From Chloroflexota bacterium (GTDB lineage Bacteria > Chloroflexota > Anaerolineae > 4572-78 > J111), in NCBI GenBank assembly GCA_016860845.1, contig BOKF01000007.1:186001-250000 (forward strand): a stretch of 64,000 nt of DNA. The letters are read 5' to 3'. The notes under the pieces were generated by a model that was not told the origin of the DNA, made no database searches, and was given only the letters and a program-made list of their open reading frames with translations. Both the position numbers and the translations under genes were made by a program. Shown here piece by piece: positions 43,094 through 52,005 of this stretch (its first letter is position 1; the number at the start of each line of letters is the position of its first letter).

Positions 43094-44683
43094 TTACAAC
43101 TGTACTTTTTTAATCCAAATGACCGGTTCATAATTGCGCAAAATATTGATGACTCTATCAGGGATGTCGCTGTCCATACGGATGAAGGACAGGGCCAGCC
43201 CATAAGGATGGGTGCGGCCATACCGCCAGGCGGCAATATTGAGACCATGTTCACCCAGTACCGTCCCGACCCGGCCAATAAAACCGGGCCGGTCGTGATT
43301 ACCCATGACCAAAATCTGGCCCTCCGGCCGCACGTCGAAATGATATTCGTCAATTTGCACCAGGCGCGGCTCGTTGTCGTGAAACAGCGTCGCGGCAATC
43401 GTCCGGCTGCCGCCAGCCCAGACAACCCGGCAAGAGATCAGGTTGGGATAATCGGGCGCGGGCAGGCCGCTGGTTTGCGAAACGACCATCCCGCGCTGCC
43501 GGGCCAGGTGGGGCGCATTGATGTAGTTCACCCCTTCGTGCAGCACCGGCTCCAGCAAACCCTTGAGGATGGCCACGGTGATCGGCTTAATCTGATCGGC
43601 CAGTTCTTCCCCCTTGATTTCGACCTCGACCCGCTGGACTGCGTCCTCGGCCAACTGGGTTTGCAGGCTGCCCACTTTCTCGGCCAGGTCCAAATACGGG
43701 CGCAACTGCTGCAACAACTTGGCGTCCACAATCGGCATATTAATGGCGTTGCGATAATCATGCCCGCGCAGAGTGTCCAGGATCTGCTCAACGATCTGGG
43801 TACCCACGTCTTGCTGCGCTTCAACCGTACTGGCGGCCAGGTGGGGGGTGACGATGACGTTGTCCATCTTTAGTAGCGGGCTGTCCGGCGCAAGCGGCTC
43901 CTCGGCAAAGACATCCAGGGCAGCCCCGGCAATTTTGCCTGACTTCAAGCCGGCAACCAGGGCCGCTTCGTCAATCAGCGCCCCACGGGCGGCGTTGATC
44001 AGGCGCACCCCGTCTTTCATCTGGGTGATAGCTCTGCCGTCAATCATTTTTTCTGTCTGCCCGGTCAGTGCGGCGTGAAGCGAGATAAAATCCGATTGGG
44101 TATATAACTCGGCCAGGTCAACCGGCTTCACCTTGAGGTCGTGGGCTATCTCGTCGCTCAAGTAGGGGTCGTAGGCCAGCACGTCCATGCCAAAGGACTG
44201 GCAGCGCAAGGCGACCCGCGCCCCAATCCGCCCCATGCCAATGATGCCAATGGTTTTACGGTAGAGTTGGATGCCCATGAATTTCTTGCGCGCCCACTCA
44301 CCTCCCTTCAGGCTGATATAAGCCTGGGGAATATGGCGGCAGAGCGCCAACAACAGGGCCAAGGTATGTTCAGCCGTAGCGATGGTATTGGCTCCCGGCG
44401 TGTTGGTCACAATCACGCCGCGCATACTGGCCGCGCCGACATCAATATTATCCACGCCGACGCCGGCCCGGCCCACAACCTTCAGTCGGTCGGCAGCAGC
44501 CAGGACCTCTTCCGTTACCCTGACACTGCTGCGAACGATCAGCCCATCATAGCCGCGAATGCGTTCGGCCAGGGTTGCCGGGGTCAAGCCTTTGACGACG
44601 TCAAAATGAACATCGCCGGCTGCTTCCAGTAGGGCCAACCCCTCCGGCGACAAATCGTCAGTGATAAGGATTTTGTAGGTCAT
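43094..44683 (-). CDS. serA: D-3-phosphoglycerate dehydrogenase
   Basis: A 529-residue SerA of the long form, catalysing the first step of serine synthesis from 3-phosphoglycerate. The NAD loop is in TIGIIGMGRIGARVALRCQ; catalytic residues lie in LINAARGALID (Arg), FAEEPLAPDSP (Glu) and NVIVTPHLAAST (His). An intervening ASB domain (about 320-450) and a C-terminal ACT domain (from ILVMGNHDRPGFIGRVGTVL) follow, so serine feedback is likely. It lies downstream of the SerB-like phosphatase gene on the same strand. Confidence 0.95.
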   Translation of the reverse strand: MTYKILITDDLSPEGLALLEAAGDVHFDVVKGLTPATLAERIRGYDGLIVRSSVRVTEEVLAAADRLKVVGRAGVGVDNIDVGAASMRGVIVTNTPGANTIATAEHTLALLLALCRHIPQAYISLKGGEWARKKFMGIQLYRKTIGIIGMGRIGARVALRCQSFGMDVLAYDPYLSDEIAHDLKVKPVDLAELYTQSDFISLHAALTGQTEKMIDGRAITQMKDGVRLINAARGALIDEAALVAGLKSGKIAGAALDVFAEEPLAPDSPLLKMDNVIVTPHLAASTVEAQQDVGTQIVEQILDTLRGHDYRNAINMPIVDAKLLQQLRPYLDLAEKVGSLQTQLAEDAVQRVEVEIKGEELADQIKPITVAILKGLLEPVLHEGVNYINAPHLARQRGMVVSQTSGLPAPDYPNLISCRVVWAGGSRTIAATLFHDNEPRLVQIDEYHFDVRPEGQILVMGNHDRPGFIGRVGTVLGEHGLNIAAWRYGRTHPYGLALSFIRMDSDIPDRVINILRNYEPVIWIKKVQL

Positions 44684-44721
44684 TCATTTGCTCCCAACAA
44701 TCAGATTTTAGGGATATATAG

Positions 44722-45549
44722 TCAACGGTTAAAAACGACCTCGCCCGATTCAATCAGACTAATGCCTTTGTTCAAGACGGCAGCAAAAGCTGAATCGGTC
44801 CATTGAGTTCGTTCCGCTTCCGTCAGAGCCAGCGGCAGCGCCGGGGCCAGGCTGTTACTCTTGATAAAAACGTCCGCTTCGGCGGCGACGCGCTCCCGTA
44901 CAACAACGCCGCCAAAGCCGACCATCAAGTCAACAACTGGACGGGCAGCCAGGTCGCTGACGCCATCGCCGACCAGCATGGCCCGCCCAGAACGACCGGC
45001 CCGCAGCTCCTGGATCACCTGGATTTTGCCGTGAGTTTCGATCAGAGGGGTGTCGGCGGGATCAAGATATTCGACGTCGGGGCGCATGCCCCAGCGATCC
45101 TGCTGGTAATCCCACCACTGGCCGGACAGGCTATTGTAACGGACATCTACGGCCCGGATATGCTGAGCCGGGACGCCTAGCCACTCGCCAAAGGGCTGGA
45201 CCGCCTCCAACAGCCCACCGCTGACAATAAAAACTTCTCGCCCGGCCGTTTGCAGCGCCCGAATCACCTCGCTGGCGTCGGGGACCAGGGTTTGGCGGTA
45301 ATGGCGCTCCAGCTCCCGTATTTCGGCCCGAGTCGGGTTGAGCAGTTCCAGGCGGCGGTCATAGACGCTCTGTAGATGAACCTCGCCGTCCATGGCCGCA
45401 TTGGTCAACCGTTTGACCTCATCAAATTTGCCCTTATGGCGGGCTAATTCGTCGATGCCTTCGATGCTACTCAGGGTGCTGTCACAGTCAAAAAAGACAA
45501 CCTGAAAACCGGGCCACTCCCGCCAGGGTTTTTCTTTGAGCTTGACCAT
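44722..45549 (-). CDS. serB: HAD-family phosphoserine phosphatase-like protein
   Basis: A 275-residue HAD phosphatase. Motif I is D21-C-D23-S-T in VVFFDCDSTLSSIEGIDELA, motif II is FIVSGGL and motif IV is AMLVGDGVSDLAARP. The cap starts with ELARHKGKFDEVKRLTNAAM, as in SerB. It precedes serA by 38 bp on the same strand, which supports the last step of serine synthesis. No serC-type transaminase is in the window. It is longer than typical SerB because of an insertion (YNSLSGQWWDYQQDRWGMRP). Confidence 0.87.
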   Translation of the reverse strand: MVKLKEKPWREWPGFQVVFFDCDSTLSSIEGIDELARHKGKFDEVKRLTNAAMDGEVHLQSVYDRRLELLNPTRAEIRELERHYRQTLVPDASEVIRALQTAGREVFIVSGGLLEAVQPFGEWLGVPAQHIRAVDVRYNSLSGQWWDYQQDRWGMRPDVEYLDPADTPLIETHGKIQVIQELRAGRSGRAMLVGDGVSDLAARPVVDLMVGFGGVVVRERVAAEADVFIKSNSLAPALPLALTEAERTQWTDSAFAAVLNKGISLIESGEVVFNR

Positions 45550-45620
45550 ATTTCAGCTCTAAAAAAACGACGAACACACCTGGATGCGTCCGCCGTTGGA
45601 TCAACGTCAGTGTACCTCAA

Positions 45621-45649
45621 TTGATGCTTTCGGTCAATCTGAGTACAAT
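45621..45649 (+). promoter_or_regulatory. promoter overlapping the hydrolase 5' end
   Basis: TTGATG (45621-45626), 17-bp spacer, TACAAT (45644-45649). If used, transcription would begin near 45656, after the first in-frame ATG candidates (45624, 45648), so the translation start of the hydrolase would have to be a downstream TTG or similar. Confidence 0.5.
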
Positions 45650-46511
45650 GGAAGGTTGGAGGGCTGGAAGGTTGGAAACACCCAAATCAACGGGGCTTAT
45701 TACCCTCAATGGCCTGACTATTAATCATACCATCACCGGCCACGGCCGGCCAGTGGTATTGGTGCATGGCCATGCCTCGTCTCAAGATTTGTGGGCTAAA
45801 GTAAACCTGCTCAATTCGGGTAACTACTGCCGCTATACACTCGACCTGCCCGGTCACGGGGCAGCCGACAAGCCGCCGCTCGAATGGTTCAGCCTGGAAA
45901 ATTACACCGCCTTACTTGAGGACTTTTGCCGTTACTTTGGATTGAAAGATATTGTGCTGGTTGGTCATTCGATGGGCGGGCTGCTCAGTTTGAACCTGGC
46001 CCTGACCCGGCCCGAATGGGTCGCCTCCATGATTTTGATCGCCCCGGTGGTTGAAGGCAGCTTCCTGGCCTATTTGGACCCGTGGCTGAACCTGGAAAAA
46101 CTTGTCCACCAGCCGCTGGCCGAACGGCTGCTCCAATTCTACAATGCCTATCCCTGGCTGGCCGCGCCCGTTGGCCTGAATTGGTACGCCCGACCCAGCA
46201 TGCTTCTGACCGACAGCTTCAAACAGGCCCAGGCCGATTTCGCCCGCTGCCCGCTGGCCACGCTCTATGGCAATTTCAAACTGGTCCGCCAAGCCGACCT
46301 GCGCCCGCATCTGTCCCGCCTGCAGACGCCCACCCTGGTCATTACCGGCGACCAGGATCGGGTGGTCCCGCCCCGGCAGGCTGAACTGCTGGCCCGCTAC
46401 GCGCCGCACGCCAAACTGGTTATCATCCCGCAGTCCGGCCACCTTCCCTTCGACGAGCAGCCGGAGTTATTTGCGGCGGCGGTGGTGGAGTATGTGAAAC
46501 CGCTGCCTTAA
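45648..46511 (+). CDS. alpha/beta-hydrolase
   Basis: A roughly 287-residue alpha/beta-hydrolase-fold enzyme. The oxyanion region is PVVLVHGHASSQDLW; the nucleophile elbow is VLVGHSMGGLLSL; the acid is in VITGDQDRVVPP; the catalytic His is in PQSGHLPFDEQP. The conserved fold begins at ITLNGLTINHTITG. The start is unclear: ATG 45648 overlaps a good -10 element, other in-frame candidates are ATG 45624 and TTG 45672, and the first codons are made of GGAAGGTT-type octamers. The substrate is unknown. It is divergent from the serB-serA unit. Confidence 0.85.
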   Translation: MEGWRAGRLETPKSTGLITLNGLTINHTITGHGRPVVLVHGHASSQDLWAKVNLLNSGNYCRYTLDLPGHGAADKPPLEWFSLENYTALLEDFCRYFGLKDIVLVGHSMGGLLSLNLALTRPEWVASMILIAPVVEGSFLAYLDPWLNLEKLVHQPLAERLLQFYNAYPWLAAPVGLNWYARPSMLLTDSFKQAQADFARCPLATLYGNFKLVRQADLRPHLSRLQTPTLVITGDQDRVVPPRQAELLARYAPHAKLVIIPQSGHLPFDEQPELFAAAVVEYVKPLP

Positions 46512-46530
46512 CTGCTCAGGCAAGTAGCGT

Positions 46531-46669
46531 AAGCATCCCGAGCAGCGCGGAACTCGTCCTGAGCTTGTCGAAGGGCGAGTGGAGCGCGTATCGAAGGATG
46601 CGACGAGGTCTTATCCAACCCGCATCCTTCGATACGGCTTTCGCTCCGCTACAGCCTACTCAGGATGCT
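46531..46669. repeat. dispersed palindromic repeat, family B (copy 2)
   Basis: Left module GCATCCCGAGCAG ... GCGCGTATCGAAGGATGCG, right module CGCATCCTTCGATACGGC ... ACTCAGGATGC. The arms are complementary and the sequence matches the repeat at 28.3 kb. Confidence 0.8.
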
Positions 46670-46695
46670 ATCTGTGAGCAGTACCAAGAAAAACA

Positions 46696-46722
46696 AAGGG
46701 CCGCTCGGCTAGAGCGGCCCTT
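46696..46722. terminator. terminator hairpin between the convergent hydrolase and lon genes
   Basis: AAGGGCCGCTC-GGCTA-GAGCGGCCCTT, 11-bp perfect arms. It has only short A/T flanks, but it sits exactly where a shared bidirectional terminator is expected. A second hairpin of the GGACAAGCT family follows at 46731-46750. Confidence 0.7.
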
Positions 46723-46730
46723 ATGAGTTG

Positions 46731-46750
46731 GGACAAGCTAAAGCTTGTCC
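46731..46750. repeat. hairpin of the GGACAAGCT type
   Basis: GGACAAGCT-AA-AGCTTGTCC, 13 bp before the lon stop codon. Same family as at 26.6 and 42.0 kb. Confidence 0.7.
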
Positions 46751-46762
46751 TACTCCGTCAAT

Positions 46763-49276
46763 TTAATTCAAAACAACTTCCACCGGCCTCGGTTCAGTGA
46801 CCCCCGGCAAAGCATCACCGAAAGGGATAGCTGAACTGAGGGCGTGAGTCAGGACCTCCTCAATGGTTTCGGCCATGTAGAAGGTCATCTCATTGCGCAC
46901 ATCTTCCGGCACGTCGTCCAGGTCGGCCTCATTTCGCTGGGGGAAGATGACCGTGGTCAAGCCAGCCCGGTGCGCAGCCAGAATCTTCTGCTTGAGGCCG
47001 CCGATCGGCAGCACTTGCCCTTGCAGGCTGATCTCGCCGGTCATACCGACTTCGGCCCGCACCGGCCGGCCCGTCAGCAGCGACACCAGCGCTGTGACCA
47101 TCGTCACCCCAGCGGAGGGGCCATCCTTGGGCACAGCCCCGGCCGGGACATGCAGGTGGATGTCGGCGTCGTTGAAGGTCGCCGAGTCAATGCCGAACTC
47201 CTTGGCATGGGCGCGGACGTAGCTGAGCGCGATTTGGGCGCTCTCTTTCATCACATCGCCCAACTGGCCGGTCAAGGTCAGGCGGTCTTTGCCGGGCATC
47301 CGGGCGGCCTCAATAAAGAGGACATCGCCGCCGACAGCCGTCACCGCCAGGCCCGTCGCTACCCCGGCTTTTTCGGTGCGCAGGGCCGCCTCAAAGTGGA
47401 ACTTGGGCTTGCCCAGATATTCCTTCACCTGGGCGGGGCTAATCGTGATCGCCTGGGCCGCGCCTTCATCATCAGAGACAGCCAACTCACCGGCCGCTAT
47501 TCTGGTTGCGACTTTACGGGCCACCCGGCCAATCTCGCGCTCCAGGTTACGCACCCCGGACTCGCGGGTGTAGTCGCGGATGATCTGCCGCAGCGCCTGA
47601 TCCTCAAACTGAATTTCATCTTCGCGCAGGCCGTTGGCCTTAATCTGGCGCGGGACCAGGTAGCCTTTGGCGATTTCCAGCTTCTCGTACTCGGTATAGC
47701 CGTCAAGCTGAATAATCTCCATCCGGTCGCGCAGCGGCGCGGGGATGGTATCCAGCGTATTAGCCGTAGCGATGAACATGACCTGGCTCAGGTCAAAGTC
47801 AACATCCAGGTAGTGGTCACGGAAGGCGAAGTTCTGCTGCGGGTCCAACACTTCCAGCAGTGCGCTGCTGGGGTCGCCCCGCCAGTCGGAACCAATTTTG
47901 TCCACCTCGTCGAGCATAAAGACCGGGTTGCGGGTGCCAACGCGCTTGAGCGATTGAATCACCCGGCCCGGCAGCGCGCCGATGTAGGTGCGACGGTGGC
48001 CGCGAATTTCGGCCTCGTCGCGCACGCCGCCCAGGCTCATGCGGGTAAACTCGCGGCCCAGGGCGCGGGCGATGCTGCGGCCCAGGCTGGTTTTGCCCAC
48101 GCCGGGCGGTCCCACAAACAACAGGATAGACCCGCCGGCCCGGTCCTGCTCGCGGCCGCTTTCAACCGCCTCATCATCGAGCTGGCGTTCCAGGCGCAGC
48201 TTGCGCACGGCCAGGTATTCCAGGATGCGTTCTTTGACATCTTTGATGTCGTAGTGGTCGGTATCGAGCACCTGGCGGGCGTGTCTGATGTCGAGGTTAT
48301 CCTCGCTCAGCTTGCTCCAGGGCAGACTGACCATCCAATCGAGATAGGTCTGAATGACGCCATACTCGGCGGACTGCGGCTGCAGCTTCTCCAAGCGGCT
48401 CACCTCGCGCAGCGCTTCCTTTTTGGCTTCTTCGGGCATACCGGCCGCTTCGATCTTTTCGCGGTATTCGGCGGTGGCTGCTTCGTCGTCGCCTTCACCT
48501 AGTTCCTTCTGGATGGCTTTGAGTTGTTGGCGCAGATAATACTCGCGCTGGGTTTTATCCAGTTCTTCCTGCGTTTCCGAGCGAATCTGCTGGCCGATTT
48601 CCAGCACCTCCAGCTCGTGGGTCATCAGCCGTACCAGGTGGGCCATCTTCTCCCGCAGGGTGTCTTCCAGCAGCAACGCCAGCCGGTCTTCCAATTCCAT
48701 GCGCATATTGGAGGCAATGGTGTAAACGATGGTGCGCGGGTTGTCAATCTGATCGAGAAACTGGCTGACCTCGTTGGGAACTTGCGGCAGGTGTTCGACG
48801 ATGGCGCGGGAGAGTTCCAGGATGCGCCGTTTGAGCGCCTCGATTTCGGCGCCCTTATCTTCCTCAACGACGTCGGGGGCCATGCTGATTTTGGCCACCA
48901 GGTAGGGTTCGGTTTGGCTCCAGCTTTCAATTTTGAAACGCTCGAGGCCCTGGATAATCACCTGCAGGGAGTCGTTCTCGCCGCGCACCACCCGATGAAT
49001 TCGGCCGACAACGCCGACTTCGTGCAGTTGTTCGGGGCCGGGTTCTTCAATTTCCGGTTCTTTGGAGACAACCATGCCGATTAAGCTGTTGTCTTTGATC
49101 GCCGCTCGAATCAGGCTGACCGAGCGGGGAACGCCAATACTCAACGGCATAATGATGAAAGGATATGCGACTGTGCCGCGCAAAGGCAAAATGGGCAGCT
49201 CGGTGGGGAAGTTTTCTTCTCCATCCGTTCGGATGACCGAATCGTCAAAAGAGCTAAACATGTATGATCTCCTCAT
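46763..49276 (-). CDS. lon: ATP-dependent protease Lon
   Basis: An 837-residue LonA protease that degrades damaged and regulatory proteins. The N-terminal LON substrate domain starts at LPILPLRGTVAYPFIIMPL. The AAA+ module has Walker A GPPGVGKTSLG and Walker B MLDEVDKIG. The protease domain carries the Ser-Lys dyad S721 (KDGPSAGV) and K764 (GGLKQK). Length is typical. It is transcribed alone: a terminator hairpin lies at each side. I found no clear CIRCE or other heat-shock operator upstream. Confidence 0.97.
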   Translation of the reverse strand: MRRSYMFSSFDDSVIRTDGEENFPTELPILPLRGTVAYPFIIMPLSIGVPRSVSLIRAAIKDNSLIGMVVSKEPEIEEPGPEQLHEVGVVGRIHRVVRGENDSLQVIIQGLERFKIESWSQTEPYLVAKISMAPDVVEEDKGAEIEALKRRILELSRAIVEHLPQVPNEVSQFLDQIDNPRTIVYTIASNMRMELEDRLALLLEDTLREKMAHLVRLMTHELEVLEIGQQIRSETQEELDKTQREYYLRQQLKAIQKELGEGDDEAATAEYREKIEAAGMPEEAKKEALREVSRLEKLQPQSAEYGVIQTYLDWMVSLPWSKLSEDNLDIRHARQVLDTDHYDIKDVKERILEYLAVRKLRLERQLDDEAVESGREQDRAGGSILLFVGPPGVGKTSLGRSIARALGREFTRMSLGGVRDEAEIRGHRRTYIGALPGRVIQSLKRVGTRNPVFMLDEVDKIGSDWRGDPSSALLEVLDPQQNFAFRDHYLDVDFDLSQVMFIATANTLDTIPAPLRDRMEIIQLDGYTEYEKLEIAKGYLVPRQIKANGLREDEIQFEDQALRQIIRDYTRESGVRNLEREIGRVARKVATRIAAGELAVSDDEGAAQAITISPAQVKEYLGKPKFHFEAALRTEKAGVATGLAVTAVGGDVLFIEAARMPGKDRLTLTGQLGDVMKESAQIALSYVRAHAKEFGIDSATFNDADIHLHVPAGAVPKDGPSAGVTMVTALVSLLTGRPVRAEVGMTGEISLQGQVLPIGGLKQKILAAHRAGLTTVIFPQRNEADLDDVPEDVRNEMTFYMAETIEEVLTHALSSAIPFGDALPGVTEPRPVEVVLN

Positions 49277-49548
49277 CTAGGTGTCGCGTGATTTTTCGAC
49301 TAACTTGTGTTCTAGACGTACTACACGCTATCTTCCTTACTTACTGAGGCAGTATACACGGTTACTGTTAGATTAGCGTTAGAATTTTTATAAAGGTTGT
49401 TATAAAAAAAGATCCCGAAGGATGCCCAACGCCTCCTCCGGGGTCTGGTAAATAGCCCGGTTAAGATCCACTCTTTCTCGTTACGCGGGAACGACTCGTC
49501 CCGACCGACGATCACGCCTAGGGTGAGGGCTAGTGGCGCGCTCAGTCC
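49277..49548. other. lon upstream region with possible gene remnants
   Basis: Contains the terminator described separately. Minus-strand frames over 49400-49520 look like broken coding sequence: one reads VIVGRDESFPR, another reads RVDLNRAIYQTPEEALGIL and then stops. No single frame joins them. I could not recognise a parent gene, and a clear lon promoter was not found. Confidence 0.4.
49404..49446 (-). terminator. intrinsic terminator downstream of the DUF1801 gene
   Basis: On the minus strand a 13-bp stem (one mismatch, one G-T) over 49410-49446, with an 11-nt loop, is followed by a run of seven T. It ends minus-strand transcription coming from the DUF1801 gene and separates it from lon. 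Confidence 0.8.
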
Positions 49549-49983
49549 TCAGCTCACCGCTTTCTTCACGAGCGTGCTGATCTTTGCCTCTTCGGCGGCG
49601 GTCAACTCCTTCAGCGCGAAGGAGGTCGGCCACATGGCGCCTTCGTCGAGGTTCGCCGTGTCGCTGAAGCCGAACGTCGCGTACCTCGCGTTGAACTTCT
49701 GCGCGCTTTGGAAGAAGCAGACGACCTTGCCGTCCCTGGCATACGCGGGCATCCCATACCAGATTTTCGGCGAGAGGGCTGGCGCGCTGGCCTTGATGAT
49801 CGCATGGAGCCGCTCGGCCATGGAGCGATCCGGTTCCGGCATCTCGGCAATCTTCGCCAGCACATCCCTTTCCCCGGCCGCCTTGTCCTTATTCGCGCGC
49901 GCTTCCGCCTTCAGCTCTCGGGCGCGCTCCTTCATCGCGGCTCGTTCCTCGTCCGTGAAGCCCTTGTCCTTCATTTGGCTCAT
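49549..49983 (-). CDS. DUF1801-domain protein
   Basis: A 144-residue protein. A lysine/arginine-rich N-terminus ([20 protein letters not shown], helical) is followed by a DUF1801 domain (YdhG-like fold): [36 protein letters not shown]. Function is unknown; relatives are sometimes called iron-chaperone-like. The start at 49983 follows AAGGGGG; an upstream in-frame ATG lies within a hairpin and is unlikely. It is the first gene of the accessory stretch that runs to 60.7 kb. Confidence 0.85.
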   Translation of the reverse strand: MSQMKDKGFTDEERAAMKERARELKAEARANKDKAAGERDVLAKIAEMPEPDRSMAERLHAIIKASAPALSPKIWYGMPAYARDGKVVCFFQSAQKFNARYATFGFSDTANLDEGAMWPTSFALKELTAAEEAKISTLVKKAVS

Positions 49984-50338
49984 AGAAACCCCCTTAATAG
50001 TAATTGATTGTTGTTGAAGCCAAATATAACACCCACCCAAGATGGGCGGGTGTTATATTTTAGAACATTTATTCTATAAAGTCAAGGCTGATTTTGTCCA
50101 AATGAGCCGCCGTATGCCTTCTACTGGTCGGCGATGATGATCTTTTGCATGTTGTGTCACTCGTTTGGATTTTTCAGGGTCACCCATCAATTCACCTAAC
50201 GATCTACATCACACGGGCCGTTAGGATGGCAACAAGCGACGGGACGCTGACGAGCGCGTAAACTCGCACCCAGGTCAGGGCCGCAGGCGTCGCCTGCACG
50301 CAGCTATTGGGCGGGGCGGCTCGGGGAGTACTATAGGA
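49984..50338. other. intergenic region with a long hairpin
   Basis: A near-perfect 17-bp hairpin (arms 50022-50038 and 50044-50060, one mismatch) lies upstream of the DUF1801 gene. The rest (50061-50338) is GC-mixed without a coding frame I trust, and nothing else is recognisable. Confidence 0.5.
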
Positions 50339-51131
50339 TCATGACCCCAGCCGGGTGAGTGTCTCTCTCGAATTCAAATCCACCACAGCCGCATAGACTC
50401 GTGATCCAAATACATCCCGATGCTCAGTGTAGGCTGCTCCTTGCAAGATGCGAAGTCCAAATAATAGAACCTCTCGCCACAACATCTCAAACATCGCCAT
50501 CCGATAATCATCCCAACATTGATCGAAGGTATAATTCGCCACACCATTTTTACACAAGGTATCATGATACAGCTTGAGTAGCGCCTGCTCATGGCTGCGG
50601 CGACCTTCTATTGACATACTCGAACCCAGAAAAAAGGCGACATCCGTTGGCCCGCGTCCAACCGACATATCTTGCCAGTCAAGAACCATCACTTTCGTGC
50701 GCTCGTTCGTCTCGATAAAGATGAGGTTACCCAGGTGATAGTCATGGTGTATCAGGGTATAGGGGCTTTTTCGTTGGTGGTTCATGGTATTAGCAAGCTG
50801 TGGACTAAGTTCCCTGATTGCTCGGACAAGCTCAGGGTCGCATGGTATCTCTGGAATATAGAACCTCCTGTACATAGGAGGTTCGCCAATACGCACGTTG
50901 TTCTGCATCAGAAAGTGCAAACTTTGCAAAAAGCGACTGAGGCGCAGTGTCTTGGATTGTATCGTAAGCTAACCGAATGATGGTATTCTGACCTAGGATA
51001 CCTGCCGTTTCTGATAATGGCTTGACTTCAAATGACTCAACCCGTGCCTCGTTCAAGACCCCTGCCTGACGCAATGTATCCGTTAGCCACTCGGCTGTTA
51101 GTTGTTCCGGTTGGTGTGGAAAGTTCATCAT
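50339..51131 (-). pseudogene. broken APH-like phosphotransferase gene
   Basis: Two minus-strand frames belong to one kinase-like gene of the aminoglycoside/ecdysteroid-kinase type. The first (from ATG 51131, after GAGGAGA) gives PEQLTAEWLTDTLRQAGV and ends ...YVQEVLYSRDTMRP. The second frame resumes with CDPELVRAIREL and carries the catalytic loop LIHHDYHLGNLIF and the metal site VMVLDWQDMSVGRGPTDVAFF. Together they cover about 265 codons, against roughly 330-350 in intact relatives. Material between the N-lobe and the helical linker is therefore missing as well as shifted. Probably non-functional. Confidence 0.8.
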
Positions 51132-51249
51132 GTCTCCTCTCACTTGATGTGTGTACGTATTATGGCACAAGCGGCGCGGCCTTCGATGTTCAAAACGGTG
51201 GGGGCGCTTCGGGCTGAGGCGGGTTGCTGACGGTGACACCGGCCGCTCA

Positions 51250-51543
51250 TCAGGGCAATTGCCTGATGACGGTAGCCCTGAATGGCGCGGCTAACAACTC
51301 CCCTAGCGGCGCATAGACGCCGCTGGCCATAGCCTCCTGCATATGCGCCGCCCGCGCCTCGACCGACTCCCAATCGGCAATCTCAACCAGGATGTCGGGG
51401 TTATCGAGCACCTCGTAGCGCGTGCTGCCCAGGAAACCGTGTTGGCCCGGTCCATGTTTCGCCACAATGCTCTCGATCAGACTCTTGAGCTCAGCCCGCT
51501 GGCCTGGTTTGGCCTGTAGTTCGACGATCACCTTGATGGCCAC
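51250..51543 (-). CDS. antibiotic-biosynthesis-monooxygenase (ABM)-like protein
   Basis: A 97-residue dimeric alpha+beta-barrel protein of the ABM/YgiN type. The fold pattern is clear: IKVIVELQAKPGQRAELKSL, then HGFLGSTRYEVLDNPDILVEIADWESVEARAAHM. Family members act as small oxygenases on quinols or have no known activity. It is the last gene of a minus-strand run of small alpha/beta proteins. A good ribosome site (GGAAAGGA) precedes the ATG. Confidence 0.83.
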   Translation of the reverse strand: MAIKVIVELQAKPGQRAELKSLIESIVAKHGPGQHGFLGSTRYEVLDNPDILVEIADWESVEARAAHMQEAMASGVYAPLGELLAAPFRATVIRQLP

Positions 51544-51585
51544 TTCATCCTTTCCTTTCTACTCACGGGTTACAGCATCTCGGTC

Positions 51586-51900
51586 CTACACCGAACCTAA
51601 GGCTTTCAATAGTCCGTCTACTCGAGGCAGCACCTCTTGAACAGGTTCAGCAGGCGCTGTCCTGGTAAATTTGAAGAATCCGGCTCCGGCCACTCGCCAT
51701 AGATTTACAGCATCGAAAATATCAGCCGCGCTTTCTGTCTCTGCGACAATGATGCCCCACCCATCGGGTGTGGAATCCCAACGAATGATGTTAACCCCTT
51801 TGGGCGGAAACAGTCCCGATGAGGTCAGCTTTCCGGCGATCTGTTGCCGTTCTTCAACAGACATGTCCTCATTTAACTCCCAATATGTTAGAAATAGCAT
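51586..51900 (-). CDS. DUF3303-like small protein
   Basis: A 104-residue protein whose start MLFLTYWELNEDMSVEERQQ and body (GVNIIRWDSTPDGWGIIVAETES, then DAVNLWRVAGAGFFKFTRTAP) match the DUF3303 type, another ferredoxin-like alpha+beta barrel. The ATG at 51900 follows AAGGGGAA; a longer in-frame start lacks a ribosome site. The function is unknown. It lies in the run of small barrel proteins between 51.2 and 53.9 kb. Confidence 0.78.
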   Translation of the reverse strand: MLFLTYWELNEDMSVEERQQIAGKLTSSGLFPPKGVNIIRWDSTPDGWGIIVAETESAADIFDAVNLWRVAGAGFFKFTRTAPAEPVQEVLPRVDGLLKALGSV

Positions 51901-52005
51901 CGTTAAATTCCCCTTTTTTTGATTTGAGTTGCCTAATGGGCATAAATAGCCCGCCATCTGCGGACAGCGGGCTGGGGTCAGACCTTGATTTCTTTTCTAC
52001 GACTA

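Noticed and set aside
49380..49530. T-box-like leader before lon
   Set aside because: The minus strand has AGTGG, a terminator hairpin and a T-run, which recalls a T-box. The AGTGG is not followed by the ACCGCG element at the right distance, and lon is not a usual T-box target. A plain terminator for the DUF1801 gene explains it.
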